The translations under genes and the position numbers were made by a program. DNA of 64,000 nucleotides, taken from assembly GCF_009601705.1 (NCBI RefSeq), contig NZ_CP045687.1, positions 2,330,001-2,394,000 of the forward strand, in the 5' to 3' direction. This document shows, piece by piece, positions 37,506 through 48,859 of this stretch; the first letter of the stretch is position 1, and each line of letters begins with the position of its first letter. Below the pieces are notes generated by a model. The model ran no database searches and was not told the DNA's origin. It saw only the letters and a program-made list of their open reading frames with translations. This DNA is from Sulfolobus sp. E5-1-F. GTDB taxonomy: Archaea; Thermoproteota; Thermoprotei_A; Sulfolobales; Sulfolobaceae.

Positions 37506-37867
37506 GAATAAAGAGTGAGGTATGAAAATAAATAGTCTTCACAACGAGTATGGTTTCATACTAAGGTGAAAATGATCTTATGGAAAGCAAAAAATCAGCA
37601 AAATTAAGAGGAACACATGATATAAAAGCTTAGTCTCATCGATTAATAGTTTATTATTTAGGGATATACAAGGAAGGTAAGGGGAAAAGCTAATTAAGCC
37701 AAAACTCATCTTTGAAATTTTATAGGACATAGTACTGCATATCCCTTATCGTTCCGTTAATGTAATGGCTAATTTTTTTTAAGATATTGAACTGTTTTAG
37801 TAGTTAAAACTTTTACGTATAATATTTATATACCCCCTCGTGAAAAGAGTTTAATAGTGGGGATATA
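37506..37867. other. Divergent intergenic region before the second ABC operon
   Basis: About 360 bp with no coding remnant recognised. TATTTATATACC at 37824-37835 is a good TATA element ~35 bp before the GTG start at 37868. No ara box was found at the expected place. Confidence 0.45.
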
Positions 37868-38896
37868 GTGAGACGCGATTTCTTGATCAAAAGGGGTATA
37901 TACTACATCATAGTATGGTTTGTTGGAATTTCAATTGATTTCGTACTTCCTAGATTAATACCTGGCAGTGCACTTGCAAGTATAATATATGGTAGGATTG
38001 GTGGTGCAGGAGCCAATTATGGACAAGACATTCAACAAGAGATTCAAATTCTTGTTCAGCAAATGGGTTTAGCTCAATATCAACAACCTCTTTATATTCA
38101 ATATTTTAATTATTTAAAAGAAGTAGTCACACTTAATTTTGGCCCTTCGTTATCTGAATTCCCAGTATCTGTTAGCACGATTATAACTGAGGCGGCCCCT
38201 TGGACATTTGGAATAGTAATACCCGCTATCGTTGCTTCTTTCTTTATAGGTAATTTGCTAGGCAGGGCAGCAGCTTTGTCTAGAGGTAAAATAGGCGACT
38301 ATGCAATACTAGCTGTCACCATGTTTTTATATACGTTTCCGGTTTTTGTTACCGGAGAGATTCTTATAGAAGTATTAGCAGTTAACTTTCACATATTCCC
38401 TTCAGGAGGACAGTATAATACCTTTCAATTTTTGAAACCAACTTTAAGTTTGCCCTTTGTATGGTCCGTAATATATCATGCAATATTACCCACGTTAACC
38501 TTAGTCCTCTTCTCTTTGGCGGGTTGGATAATGGGGATGAGGAATAATATGATACCTATTTTACAAGAGGATTATATGAATTACTATAGGCTAATGGGAG
38601 TATCAGAGAGAGTGATTGCAAGTAAGGCCTATAGGTTGGCATTACTACCTAACTTTACCAGTTTTGCGATATCGTTAGGGTACTCCGTATTAGGAGCTGT
38701 AGTGATAGAGTATTTATTTAACTATGCAGGTTTAGGTTATTTCTTTAATCAAGCCATTACCGGTTTGGATTACCCATTGTTAAGTGGAATATTTTTTATG
38801 CTAGTTACTGCAATGGTACTGAGTAATTTCGTAGCTGACATAATCTATACAATGATAGATCCTAGGACTAGTCAAGAGGAGACCGAGGGTATGTAA
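37868..38896 (+). CDS. ABC transporter permease, DppB type
   Basis: A 342-residue Opp/Dpp-family permease and first gene of the second oligosaccharide/oligopeptide importer. Start GTG 37868. The segment PRLIPGSALASIIYGRIGGA follows helix 1, the coupling loop is around RLMGVSERVIASKAYRLALL, and the end MIDPRTSQEE is family-typical. It is a paralogue of 24622-25650. The DppC gene starts one base after its stop. Confidence 0.88.
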   Translation: MRRDFLIKRGIYYIIVWFVGISIDFVLPRLIPGSALASIIYGRIGGAGANYGQDIQQEIQILVQQMGLAQYQQPLYIQYFNYLKEVVTLNFGPSLSEFPVSVSTIITEAAPWTFGIVIPAIVASFFIGNLLGRAAALSRGKIGDYAILAVTMFLYTFPVFVTGEILIEVLAVNFHIFPSGGQYNTFQFLKPTLSLPFVWSVIYHAILPTLTLVLFSLAGWIMGMRNNMIPILQEDYMNYYRLMGVSERVIASKAYRLALLPNFTSFAISLGYSVLGAVVIEYLFNYAGLGYFFNQAITGLDYPLLSGIFFMLVTAMVLSNFVADIIYTMIDPRTSQEETEGM

Positions 38897-38897
38897 G

Positions 38898-39869
38898 ATG
38901 GCTAGTAGAAAGTTAAGTACTTTTAATTTAAAAATAGATAAGTACGGTCCAGTTTATAATCTAATAAGAGGTGTGTGGGAACAAAGAGTAGCAAGGGTGG
39001 GATTTTATATACTTTTAGGAATAATAGTATTTTCCATAATAGGTGTATTCTATACTCCATATAATCCTAGTGCGACTAACTTTCCTAGGGATCTACCACC
39101 CTCGCCTCAACATCTTTTAGGCACAGATGACTATGGTCATGACATCTTCTCTCAACTTTTAGTGGGGGGATTTCCAGTAATTGGAGTAGGTCTAGCTGTT
39201 GGATTAATAGGTACGCTAATAGCTATCCTCATAGGAGTAACTTCTGGGTTGTATGCTGAGACAACGATTGATAGAATATTAAGTGCAATAACACAAATTT
39301 TCTTAATAATACCCGGTATTTTGATTATCGAATTAATAGGTGCATATCTGGGGGCAATACAATTTAAATTAGGCTACACGGTAATTTTATTCGCTCTTTC
39401 ATCAACAGGTTGGGCGTGGGGATCAAGGGTTATGAGGTCTTTAGTGTTATCATTAAGAAGAAGAGAATATATATTGTCTTCTGAGCTTATTGGGGAGTCT
39501 AAGTTAAGTGTAATTTTCAATCAAATAATACCTAATAATCTACCGTTCATAGCGTCAAACTTCTTCTTTACTGCGATTTACGGCATAACTGGCTTTACGT
39601 TTATTTATTATTTCGGATTGGGTAGTCTGACACAGGTTAACTGGGGGACTATGCTTTATTGGTCTTTAGGAGGAGAGGCCTATTTAAGAGGACTATGGTG
39701 GTGGTACATTCCTCCTGGACTTATGATTGGTTTAGTAGCGTTTTCATTTGCTCTAATAAATATAGGAATTGATAGAGTAGCTAATCCAAGGCTAAGAATA
39801 TGGGACGTAAAGAAGTATATGAAGAAGATAGAAAAGGCAAAAGAGAAAGAGGAGGTGGTGAGTAGATGA
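38898..39869 (+). CDS. ABC transporter permease, DppC type
   Basis: A 323-residue permease with HLLGTDDYGHDIFSQLL near the N-terminus, the coupling loop ELIGESKLSVIFNQIIPNN and the family ending IDRVANPRLR. A ~30-residue basic/acidic tail follows. The next gene overlaps it by 4 bp. It is the partner of the DppB-type protein, and both are paralogues of the 24.6-26.6 kb pair. Confidence 0.88.
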   Translation: MASRKLSTFNLKIDKYGPVYNLIRGVWEQRVARVGFYILLGIIVFSIIGVFYTPYNPSATNFPRDLPPSPQHLLGTDDYGHDIFSQLLVGGFPVIGVGLAVGLIGTLIAILIGVTSGLYAETTIDRILSAITQIFLIIPGILIIELIGAYLGAIQFKLGYTVILFALSSTGWAWGSRVMRSLVLSLRRREYILSSELIGESKLSVIFNQIIPNNLPFIASNFFFTAIYGITGFTFIYYFGLGSLTQVNWGTMLYWSLGGEAYLRGLWWWYIPPGLMIGLVAFSFALINIGIDRVANPRLRIWDVKKYMKKIEKAKEKEEVVSR

Positions 39870-40863
39870 GTGAAGTTTCAATATCTGTAAAAGACTTAAA
39901 TGTAGGTTACTTATCGGACTATGGTATAATAAAAGTCCTAAGAAATGTAAGTATTGACATTCCAGAAAGGAAGATAACAGGGATAGCAGGAGAATCAGGT
40001 TCTGGAAAGTCCACTCTCGCAACAACAATAATGGGATTTATAAACCCCCATTATACGTAGAGAGGGGTAGTATAATTGTAGATGACAAATACGATATTCT
40101 CTCAATGTCTAAAGACGAGCTAAATAAAATAAGAGGAAGCTTAATATCTTACGTTCCTCAAGCCGCTCAAAACTCGCTTAACCCGATTAGAAAGGTTAAA
40201 GAAACTTTTACAGATATCTTAAAAGCTAAAGGAATGGACTACTATGCTAACATTAACGTTGTATATAATGCATTGGAAGAGGTAGGGTTAACTGATAGGC
40301 AAGTATTAGATATGTATCCTTTTCAGTTATCTGGCGGTATGAAACAGAGGGTTGTAATCGCGATTTCACTCCTATTAAATCCAAAAATAATTATAATGGA
40401 TGAACCTACTACTGGTTTGGATGTGGTAGTGCAATATGAAATCCTCAAATTATTAAAGAAGATACAAAAGGAGAAGGATCTAACACTGGTAATTATAAGT
40501 CATGACATAGCAATGCTATTCCAAATATCAGATTACATAGCTGTAATGTACGGTGGGCAAATAGTGGAATACGGTAAGTATAATACGTTGTTAGAGGAAG
40601 CGTATCATCCCTACACTTACCTTTTACTTAGTAGCGTACCTACAGTTAGATCTAGAGGGAAGAAAATACCTAGAATTCCGGGAGATTTTGAAGGTTTTAT
40701 AAGATACCCTAAGGGCTGTGTCTTTTCTTCGAGATGTCCCTTCGTCACTAGTTCATGCAAAGAAGCTCCACCTCAAACCGTAGCATATGATAAGTTTGGA
40801 TTTTATAAGTGCATCAGATATCCGGAATGGAGAAATGAGGTGAAAAAAGCTTATGAGTTATAG
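39866..40863 (+). pseudogene. ABC ATPase, DppD type, frameshift in a C run
   Basis: The first part has the Walker A GESGSGKST and ends in GFINPHYT at a stop (40058). The rest, from PLYVERGSIIVDD through VPQAAQNSLNP, LSGGMKQR, IIIMDEPTTGLD and the Cys-rich CVFSSRCPFVTSSC, is in the next frame. The junction is a run of five C at 40043-40047; six would restore an uninterrupted ~333-residue DppD. Without correction or recoding, the first 65 residues are separated from the remainder. It overlaps the DppF gene by 11 bp. Confidence 0.83.
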
Positions 40864-41656
40864 TCTTATTCAGCTAAGACATGTATACAAAGACTTCATA
40901 GTTAGAAAGGGCGTTTTTAGGAAAGAGCACAGACCGGGTATATGGGATGTGAATATGGATATAAGAAGGAATGAGATAGTGGGAATGGTTGGAGGAAGCG
41001 GTGGAGGTAAGACAGTAATAGCTTGGATGATAGTGGGGTTATTGAAACCTACAAAAGGTTCAATAATTTATACTCCCATGAATCTAGATATTACCAAAGC
41101 AAATAAAAAACAACTGAAACAGTATAGAGCAGATGTTCAACTAGTTTTTCAAGATCCCTATTCCTCACTAGACCCAGCTCACACAGTTAAATGGCATATA
41201 GAAAGGCCATTAAAGATATACAAATATAAAGGCGATATTGAAGAGAGAGTAAAAGAGTTACTGAGAGAGGTCGCACTAACTCCTCCAGAAGACTTTCTTA
41301 ATAAGTATCCATTCCAACTCTCCGGAGGTCAAAGACAAAGAGTCTACTTAGCTAGAGTATTGGCGCTAAATCCTAAAGTGTTGATTGCTGATGAGCCAGT
41401 GTCAAACGTAGATGCTTCAATAAGGGCATCTCTACTTGACTTATTTAAGCGGTTAAGAGACGAGAAAGGGATATCAATTATGTATATTACTCACGATATT
41501 GCTACCATTGGATATGTGGCTGATAGGGTATATGTAGTTAAGAATGGAAGGATAGTAGAAGAGGGCGATGTGGAAACTATTATTTCTCACCCAAAACACG
41601 AATATACAAGGCTATTGATAGAAGCAGTACCAGATCCCTATAAAAGAATAGAATAG
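40853..41656 (+). CDS. ABC transporter ATPase, DppF type
   Basis: A 267-residue ATPase with Walker A GGSGGGKTV (Thr-Val where most have Ser/Thr-Thr), Q-loop VFQDPYSSLDP, signature LSGGQRQR, Walker B VLIADEPVSNVD and H-loop ITHDIA. The C-terminal ~25 residues (HPKHEYTRLLIEAVPDPYKR) match the end of the fused ATPase at 28449. It is the second nucleotide-binding subunit of the importer. Confidence 0.9.
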   Translation: MSYSLIQLRHVYKDFIVRKGVFRKEHRPGIWDVNMDIRRNEIVGMVGGSGGGKTVIAWMIVGLLKPTKGSIIYTPMNLDITKANKKQLKQYRADVQLVFQDPYSSLDPAHTVKWHIERPLKIYKYKGDIEERVKELLREVALTPPEDFLNKYPFQLSGGQRQRVYLARVLALNPKVLIADEPVSNVDASIRASLLDLFKRLRDEKGISIMYITHDIATIGYVADRVYVVKNGRIVEEGDVETIISHPKHEYTRLLIEAVPDPYKRIE

Positions 41657-41819
41657 TATATTTTTTATTTTTCAATATTCTTAGGTTTAGTCGATAATTA
41701 CTTTGAAATCGATTAATAGATTGTATCACAGATTAGATTGCAAGGAAATTGTGATTTTAGCTGTTAAGAAAGCTTTATATACCTCCCAAGAATTATTACA
41801 AATTGATAAAGTGATAGAT

Positions 41820-43964
41820 ATGAAAAAGTATAAGGTAATTTCTACTCTAATATCTATCTTAATGTTAATAAGTATAGGAGTGTTCGCAACCCCAATAATA
41901 GGGCAACAAACATCAGTGCAACCTGAAGGAAGTATGGTAGTCGTAGCTTCGCCCGTAGGAACATGGCAAGATAACTTTAACCCATGGAACGACCCAAACA
42001 ATCCAGCATATATGGGATTATGGCTTATTTATGAACCTCTTGCATTAGCTAATCCACTAAATGGCGAGATTATTCCTTGGTTGGCTACTAATTGGACGTG
42101 GACTACTGGTTATGTTAACACTTCAAGCGGAAAAGTGCAAACACTAGCATTAATATTGTACTTGAGGCATGACGTTTACTTCACAGATGGTACGCCATTT
42201 AATGCGACAGCAGTGTGGTACACTATAGGATTAGAACAAGCATATCCACAACTAGGGCAATTAGCTGGAGATGTTGCTAATATGACAATAATAAACCCAT
42301 ACGAATTGGAAATAGTATTCAAACCTGGACAAACACCCATAATTTTGTATACTGTTTTAGCACAGTGGATTGTTGATCCAGTACAGTGGGGTAAACTATT
42401 CCCAATAGAGCAATTACCAAATGGAACATTTATTGCATTAAATAAAACCGGGAATCCCTTCACTTGGCCAAACCCTAACCCAATAGGTACCGGACCATAT
42501 ATGCTATATAGTTACAGCCCACAGCAAATAGTACTAGTAGCTAACCCACACTACTGGATGCCAGGAGAACCAAGAATAAAATACATCTTATTCCCAGCAT
42601 ATGCAAGCAATGTCCCAGCTGATACTGCACTAAATAACGGACAAATAACGTGGGCTGGACTTTTTGAACCCAATATTCAACAAGAATTCGTAGCTAAAGA
42701 TCCAGCACACTATCATTATTATTTCGCTCCAAGCTCCCCACAAATGGTTTTATTTAATAATATGAGGTGGCCTTTGACTGACCCAGTTTTGAGACAAGCA
42801 ATATACATGGCTATCAATAGAACAGCAGTATACTATTTAGGTGAATATGGGTACGAGCCTCCGACTTCTACTCCATTACCCTTACCAGAGCAAATGTTGA
42901 ATGTTCTGAATTCCACTGTTTTACAAATGGCTGAGTCTATGGCGCCACCTCAAGGTAATGTAACTGCTGCTTTACAGCTACTTGAATCTCACGGGTACAA
43001 ACTCGTTAATGGGCAATTGATAGCGCCAAATGGTACACCAGTACCAACCATGACGATCATGGCTCCAGCTGGATGGACAGACTGGGATGCAGACCTAGCA
43101 ATAATAGCCCAAGACTTGAAACAAATAGGTATAACTGTACAAGTACAAACACCACCATTCTCCACATGGTACAACTACATGCAAACTGGAAACTACTGGA
43201 TGGGAATGATATGGGACCTGATAACTGGTCCTGCTCCAATATTCTATTTTCAAGGATATTTGTGGAATTGGTGGAATTCCCCGGGTAACGTTACGCCAAT
43301 AGGAAATACAACTTACTACAACATGGAGAGGTTTAACTTAACAACCAGACTAGCACCTTCTTCACCACCAGCAAACATGTTAGTATATTACGCATGGGGC
43401 AACTTGACCAACCCAGAAGTAGAGAACAAACTAATAAACGACATGGCATTATTATGGCTAAAATACATGCCAGCGTTTGGTCCGGTCTATGGTGCTAACT
43501 GGTATGAGTATGTTAATAATACTGTTACTGGCTGGCCAACTGCGCAAAACTATTACTGGCCTGGTCCACCATGGGAAAGTACTGGAGTAACACCTTTACC
43601 GGTAGTTTTGGCTTTGCATTTGGTTAATCAGTCTGTTCCAGAGCCTTGGTGGTATTACACTTCACAAGTTCCCTCAAGCTGGTATACTTCTAATGATCCA
43701 TTCGTATATCAAACTACAACTACAACTAGTACTACTACAAGCACGTCTACTACTACAAGTACTACTACGTCTACTACAACTAGTACTGTAACTACTACGA
43801 GTGTTTCAACTACTACTAGTGTTTCCACATCTGTGAGTACTACTACAGCTACTGTAACTACTACTGTTAGTTCGTCATCCAATACTGCATTGTACGCTAT
43901 AATAGCTGTTGTTATAATAGTTATAGTAATAGTCGCAGTTATACTAGGCCTAAGAAGAAGATGA
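41820..43964 (+). CDS. Oligosaccharide/oligopeptide-type ABC substrate-binding protein
   Basis: A 714-residue SBP_bac_5-type protein. The start is ATG 41820 (MKKYKVISTLISILML), because GTGAT lies 7 bp upstream and the preceding frame covers the TATA element (TTTATATA, 41774). Signal peptide ~1-27, ligand-binding body, Thr/Ser stalk (~640-680), one transmembrane helix and LRRR. It is the last gene of the 37.9-44 kb importer but has its own promoter. Large parts are identical at DNA level to 58102-60237. Confidence 0.88.
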   Translation: MKKYKVISTLISILMLISIGVFATPIIGQQTSVQPEGSMVVVASPVGTWQDNFNPWNDPNNPAYMGLWLIYEPLALANPLNGEIIPWLATNWTWTTGYVNTSSGKVQTLALILYLRHDVYFTDGTPFNATAVWYTIGLEQAYPQLGQLAGDVANMTIINPYELEIVFKPGQTPIILYTVLAQWIVDPVQWGKLFPIEQLPNGTFIALNKTGNPFTWPNPNPIGTGPYMLYSYSPQQIVLVANPHYWMPGEPRIKYILFPAYASNVPADTALNNGQITWAGLFEPNIQQEFVAKDPAHYHYYFAPSSPQMVLFNNMRWPLTDPVLRQAIYMAINRTAVYYLGEYGYEPPTSTPLPLPEQMLNVLNSTVLQMAESMAPPQGNVTAALQLLESHGYKLVNGQLIAPNGTPVPTMTIMAPAGWTDWDADLAIIAQDLKQIGITVQVQTPPFSTWYNYMQTGNYWMGMIWDLITGPAPIFYFQGYLWNWWNSPGNVTPIGNTTYYNMERFNLTTRLAPSSPPANMLVYYAWGNLTNPEVENKLINDMALLWLKYMPAFGPVYGANWYEYVNNTVTGWPTAQNYYWPGPPWESTGVTPLPVVLALHLVNQSVPEPWWYYTSQVPSSWYTSNDPFVYQTTTTTSTTTSTSTTTSTTTSTTTSTVTTTSVSTTTSVSTSVSTTTATVTTTVSSSSNTALYAIIAVVIIVIVIVAVILGLRRR

Positions 43965-43975
43965 AATAAGAAAAA

Positions 43976-43997
43976 TAATAATTTTTTATTTTATTAA
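43976..43997. terminator. AT-rich bidirectional terminator
   Basis: A 34-bp gap between two convergent stops contains an A-rich then T-rich run (AATAATTTTTTATTTTATT). It can provide T runs for both directions: the binding-protein mRNA and the dehydrogenase mRNA. Confidence 0.45.
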
Positions 43998-43998
43998 T

Positions 43999-45108
<1,110 letters not shown>

Positions 45109-45155
45109 CTAGTTTCCCTCTTGTCGTAAGTATATAATCTTTATGGATAAATTGT

Positions 45156-46013
45156 TCAAGTTAAAAATTTGTAACTCTGTAATCCTTTGATATTTATCTT
45201 TACAGTAAACATTCTTCCGGCAAGAGGTTCACCTCCCCTGCTCATAGTAGTTATAAATAATTGATTCATTTCTGGACCACCAAAAGTGACTGAAGAAACG
45301 TAAAGTACTGGAAGTTTTATTTCAAATACTTTTTCTCCATTCTTCGGATTCCACCTAGTGATTTTACCTCCTGCAGAGTGGGCTATCCATAAGTAGCCTT
45401 CTTCATCAACTGTCATCCCATCTGGTCTACCCGGTTCATTCTTAAAATCAATGATAACCCTTTTGTTATAGATCTCTCCTTTATCCTTATCGAAATCAAA
45501 TTGAAAGACTTTCCTAAGTGGGGTATCTATTAGATAAAATAATTTATTGTCTGGATCCCAACCAAGTCCATTTGATCTATAAAGCTTATCTAAAACTTTA
45601 CTCAATCTCTTACCTTCTAATTTATATAGACTGGCAGTTGGTTTTGGATTTTCTATGTCTAGATTCATTGTTCCAGCCCAGTATCTACCCATTATATCAC
45701 ACTTCCCATCATTGAATCTATTCTCTTCATCATTTTCCAATTCAAAGTATGGTATTATCTCTCCAGTGATTAGGTTTAGCGTGTAAAATCCATGACGTAA
45801 AGTTACTATTATTGTCTTATAATCAATAAGGCAGAGAGAGGTTACTAGATCTGGCGTATCGTAATATTTCTCTTCATTAGTGTTGAGGTCATTTACTATT
45901 ACCTTCTTACCTTCTATATCTACCCAAAATAGTCTGTTTTTTTCAATGTCGTAAACTGGACCTTCACCCAGTATTGCTTTGTAATTCCCTAAAGTTTTTA
46001 ACTCTATTTTCAT
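45156..46013 (-). CDS. Gluconolactonase / SMP-30-like lactonase
   Basis: A 285-residue six-bladed propeller of the SMP-30/gluconolactonase family. The metal-site residues are visible: LGEGPVYD (Glu), [16 protein letters not shown] (Asn/Asp), [10 protein letters not shown] (Asn) and [12 protein letters not shown] (Asp). It hydrolyses the aldonolactone made by the neighbouring dehydrogenase. Both genes are on the same strand and probably cotranscribed. Confidence 0.9.
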   Translation of the reverse strand: MKIELKTLGNYKAILGEGPVYDIEKNRLFWVDIEGKKVIVNDLNTNEEKYYDTPDLVTSLCLIDYKTIIVTLRHGFYTLNLITGEIIPYFELENDEENRFNDGKCDIMGRYWAGTMNLDIENPKPTASLYKLEGKRLSKVLDKLYRSNGLGWDPDNKLFYLIDTPLRKVFQFDFDKDKGEIYNKRVIIDFKNEPGRPDGMTVDEEGYLWIAHSAGGKITRWNPKNGEKVFEIKLPVLYVSSVTFGGPEMNQLFITTMSRGGEPLAGRMFTVKINIKGLQSYKFLT

Positions 46014-46441
46014 CTAGTCTCCCTCACTACTAATTAGATCCTTTTGAAAATTAAAGCTCGTCATGAAACATTTTATCACATAGTTTATGCTTAAATAATA
46101 ATAAAATATATCTATAGTTATTGTTAACAGTTTCGAACCAACCATGGACTATAATGAAAGAAAAGTCATTAATAATAAATGCTACATTGCCAGATGTGAA
46201 CTTATATCCCGAAGAGGTAATGTTGAAATAAAGAGATGTATAGATTATCCACTAACGGAGTGAAAAAGGATGAACAGTTTTTCCGGGACTTTAATGAAGA
46301 CCAAACCCCGTTTATAATATAGTTAAATTATCAAATTATATTGTAAAAATTTCACTAAAACATTAGACGGTACCAACAAACATTCTATTTACCAAATAAT
46401 AGCATGGAAAGCTTATTTACTAGATAGCATAGAGGGTATGT
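46014..46441. other. Divergent intergenic region
   Basis: About 430 bp without a recognised gene. It should hold the promoters of the lactonase-dehydrogenase pair and of the GH116 gene. No ara box at a TATA-compatible position was seen. Confidence 0.4.
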
Positions 46442-48853
46442 GTGAAATACAAATACTCTTATGTCTTAGATTCTGGAATTCCTCTTGGTGGAATAGGTAC
46501 TGGCTCAATGGAAATAAGAGCAGATGGTAGACTTTACTCATGGACTATATTTAACAATGGTGGGATTGCGGAAAGAAATGAAGACAGGTATAAGTATTTC
46601 TTAACGGAATTCGACTCCTTCTTTGCATATGAAGAGGGGAAAATGATTAGAATTCTCCACGCCTACGATTACAACTTTGGAGCAAATCCATATACGAGAC
46701 CTTGGATAAGACCGGTAAGGGAAATAGAATTCACAGGGGAACCACCAATTGCTTACCTAGACTACGATAATGAAGTTAAATTAAAGGCGTTTTCACCATT
46801 CATACCCTTAGACGTAAAGAACTCTTCCTTACCAGTAGCAATATTTAAATTTAGTAGCAAGAAGAATACAAGATTCTTCTTCGGAGTTAATAATCCATTT
46901 GAGAAAGGTCAAATAGAAGTTAAGGAGGACATGGTAATCTTCAAGGGAGAAACAACATCTGATGATCCGAGATATCAAGGGAATCTATGCATTAAGGTAA
47001 TAGGAGAAGACGCATCAGCTACTGCATATAATCAAATATTCGACTTCTGGGACGATTATAGGTCTAATAGTTTAGTGAAGAAAAAAGGAGATAACCTAGG
47101 AATCGTAAGTGGTAAGGGAAACGATTTAACTTTCATAATCACTTGGTTCTTCCCTAACTTCATACTTAAGGATGGTAGAAGAGTCGGTCATTATTACGAG
47201 AACTTCTTCAATAGCTGTGCAGAAGTAATGGATTACGTTATTAAAAAACTAAACTACCTAGAGGAGAAAACTACGCAATTCCACGATTTATTTTATAATG
47301 CTGAAGGCGTAGAGTCATGGATTGTTGATCTAATTGGAGCGCAAATAGCTACACTTGTGAAAAGTACTTGGTTAACCAAAGATAACTTCTTCGGAATATG
47401 GGAGGGGTATTTTGACACTTCTGACCAGAGGAAAATAGGAAAATATCCTTATACTGATGGCCCAGAAAACACTGCATTAAACACAATCGACGTACTACTA
47501 TACGCATTACCGGGAGTGATGCTGTTATTTCCGGAACTAGCTAAGAATATTGTAAAAGATCTCTCTAACAGAGCTCTCAAGGAGGATACCCCTGAGTACG
47601 TTATATTTTCATTAGCGTTTCCAGATAATCTAAATAAATATAAGGAAGAGGTTAGGAAGGATCCAACTATAAGTACTGATATAAAGAAATTATATGAAAC
47701 TATAAAGAGAATTGTTAAGGAGACTGGTAAGGATCCCAAAGGTAGAATGCCTCACTATATTCGTCACTCATTAACAGTAGACACTTACGAGAGGATAGAT
47801 ATCAACCCGGAATTCGTGTTACTCTATTATTTAATAGCCAGATACACTGGTGATAGGGATTTTCTAAAGAGTGTTTATGAGGTTGCTAAAAACGCAATTG
47901 AAAGCATTATAAGAACTCAGACCTTAGATGGTTTGCCTTATCTTACATTACCATCTGGAATTGAGTGGATGAGACATGTGAACAACATGTTAAAAGCTAA
48001 CGATGCTTACAAGATTTTGGGTTATCATACTTTAGCATTATCAATGCAAACACTAGACGACTGGTCATGGCTAGGCTTTTCTCCATTCGTATCCTTTTTA
48101 TGGATAACTGCGCTAGAGGCATTAAATGAAGCATCAAAACTACTTAATAGCCCTCAAAATTACGAGGTAAAAGAGTTAATAGAAAAGGCTAATAAGTACT
48201 TGTGGAATGGCGAATATTATATAAACTGGTATGATCCTATTTCGAATCTGAGAGATGATTCCTTAAATGCCTCTCAAATAACTGGCGACTGGTATGTTCA
48301 GTTGTTGGGTCTTCAAGAATTTTTAGACTACGAGAAGCGGAAATCTATATTCTCCTCAATAATTAAGTATAACTATACCGAAGAAGAGGGCATTAGAAAT
48401 GGGTCCTCAAACAAAGAGATTACGCCATTGGGAGTTAAACTCTCAGTACAGTCCAAGGCACCTTGGAGTGGAGTAGAATATTATCTAGCTTCACATATGT
48501 TCTATGATGGTTTCGACGAATATGCAAAGAAGATTTTGAGGAATGTTTATGAAAGGTATGAATTGGCCGGTAACTTCTGGAACCACCTAGAATGGGGTGC
48601 AAGATATATGAGACCATTAGTGGCTATAAATATCATTCACGCAATTGAGGGTATGAGGGTAAACATGCTGGATAATGAAGTTAATATAGACAAACAGAAG
48701 AATTTGAAATGGATACTACTCCTTCCTACAGCTTGGGGTTTGTTAGGTATTAACAATGGAAAGATAAGGATAAGGATTTATCATGGAGAGTTTAAGGGTA
48801 AAATAAATGGAGTTGAAGTTGCTTTAAGGGAAAATGAAGAGATTGAATTTTAA
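46442..48853 (+). CDS. GH116-family beta-glycosidase
   Basis: An 803-residue glycosidase of family GH116 (bile-acid beta-glucosidase GBA2-like). The N-terminus GIPLGGIGTGSMEIRADGR is the family signature, and the C-terminal alpha/alpha barrel includes PYTDGPENTALNTIDVLLYA and the closing WNHLEWGARYMRPL. Characterised Sulfolobus relatives act on beta-glucosides, beta-xylosides or N-acetylglucosaminides. Its exact substrate cannot be read. No signal peptide, so it is intracellular. Start GTG 46442. Confidence 0.85.
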   Translation: MKYKYSYVLDSGIPLGGIGTGSMEIRADGRLYSWTIFNNGGIAERNEDRYKYFLTEFDSFFAYEEGKMIRILHAYDYNFGANPYTRPWIRPVREIEFTGEPPIAYLDYDNEVKLKAFSPFIPLDVKNSSLPVAIFKFSSKKNTRFFFGVNNPFEKGQIEVKEDMVIFKGETTSDDPRYQGNLCIKVIGEDASATAYNQIFDFWDDYRSNSLVKKKGDNLGIVSGKGNDLTFIITWFFPNFILKDGRRVGHYYENFFNSCAEVMDYVIKKLNYLEEKTTQFHDLFYNAEGVESWIVDLIGAQIATLVKSTWLTKDNFFGIWEGYFDTSDQRKIGKYPYTDGPENTALNTIDVLLYALPGVMLLFPELAKNIVKDLSNRALKEDTPEYVIFSLAFPDNLNKYKEEVRKDPTISTDIKKLYETIKRIVKETGKDPKGRMPHYIRHSLTVDTYERIDINPEFVLLYYLIARYTGDRDFLKSVYEVAKNAIESIIRTQTLDGLPYLTLPSGIEWMRHVNNMLKANDAYKILGYHTLALSMQTLDDWSWLGFSPFVSFLWITALEALNEASKLLNSPQNYEVKELIEKANKYLWNGEYYINWYDPISNLRDDSLNASQITGDWYVQLLGLQEFLDYEKRKSIFSSIIKYNYTEEEGIRNGSSNKEITPLGVKLSVQSKAPWSGVEYYLASHMFYDGFDEYAKKILRNVYERYELAGNFWNHLEWGARYMRPLVAINIIHAIEGMRVNMLDNEVNIDKQKNLKWILLLPTAWGLLGINNGKIRIRIYHGEFKGKINGVEVALRENEEIEF

Positions 48854-48859
48854 AAATTT

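Noticed and set aside
47984-47994. Exact ara-box sequence AACATGTTAAA inside the GH116 gene
   Set aside because: It lies in coding sequence on the sense strand with no TATA element at the proper spacing and no gene start downstream.
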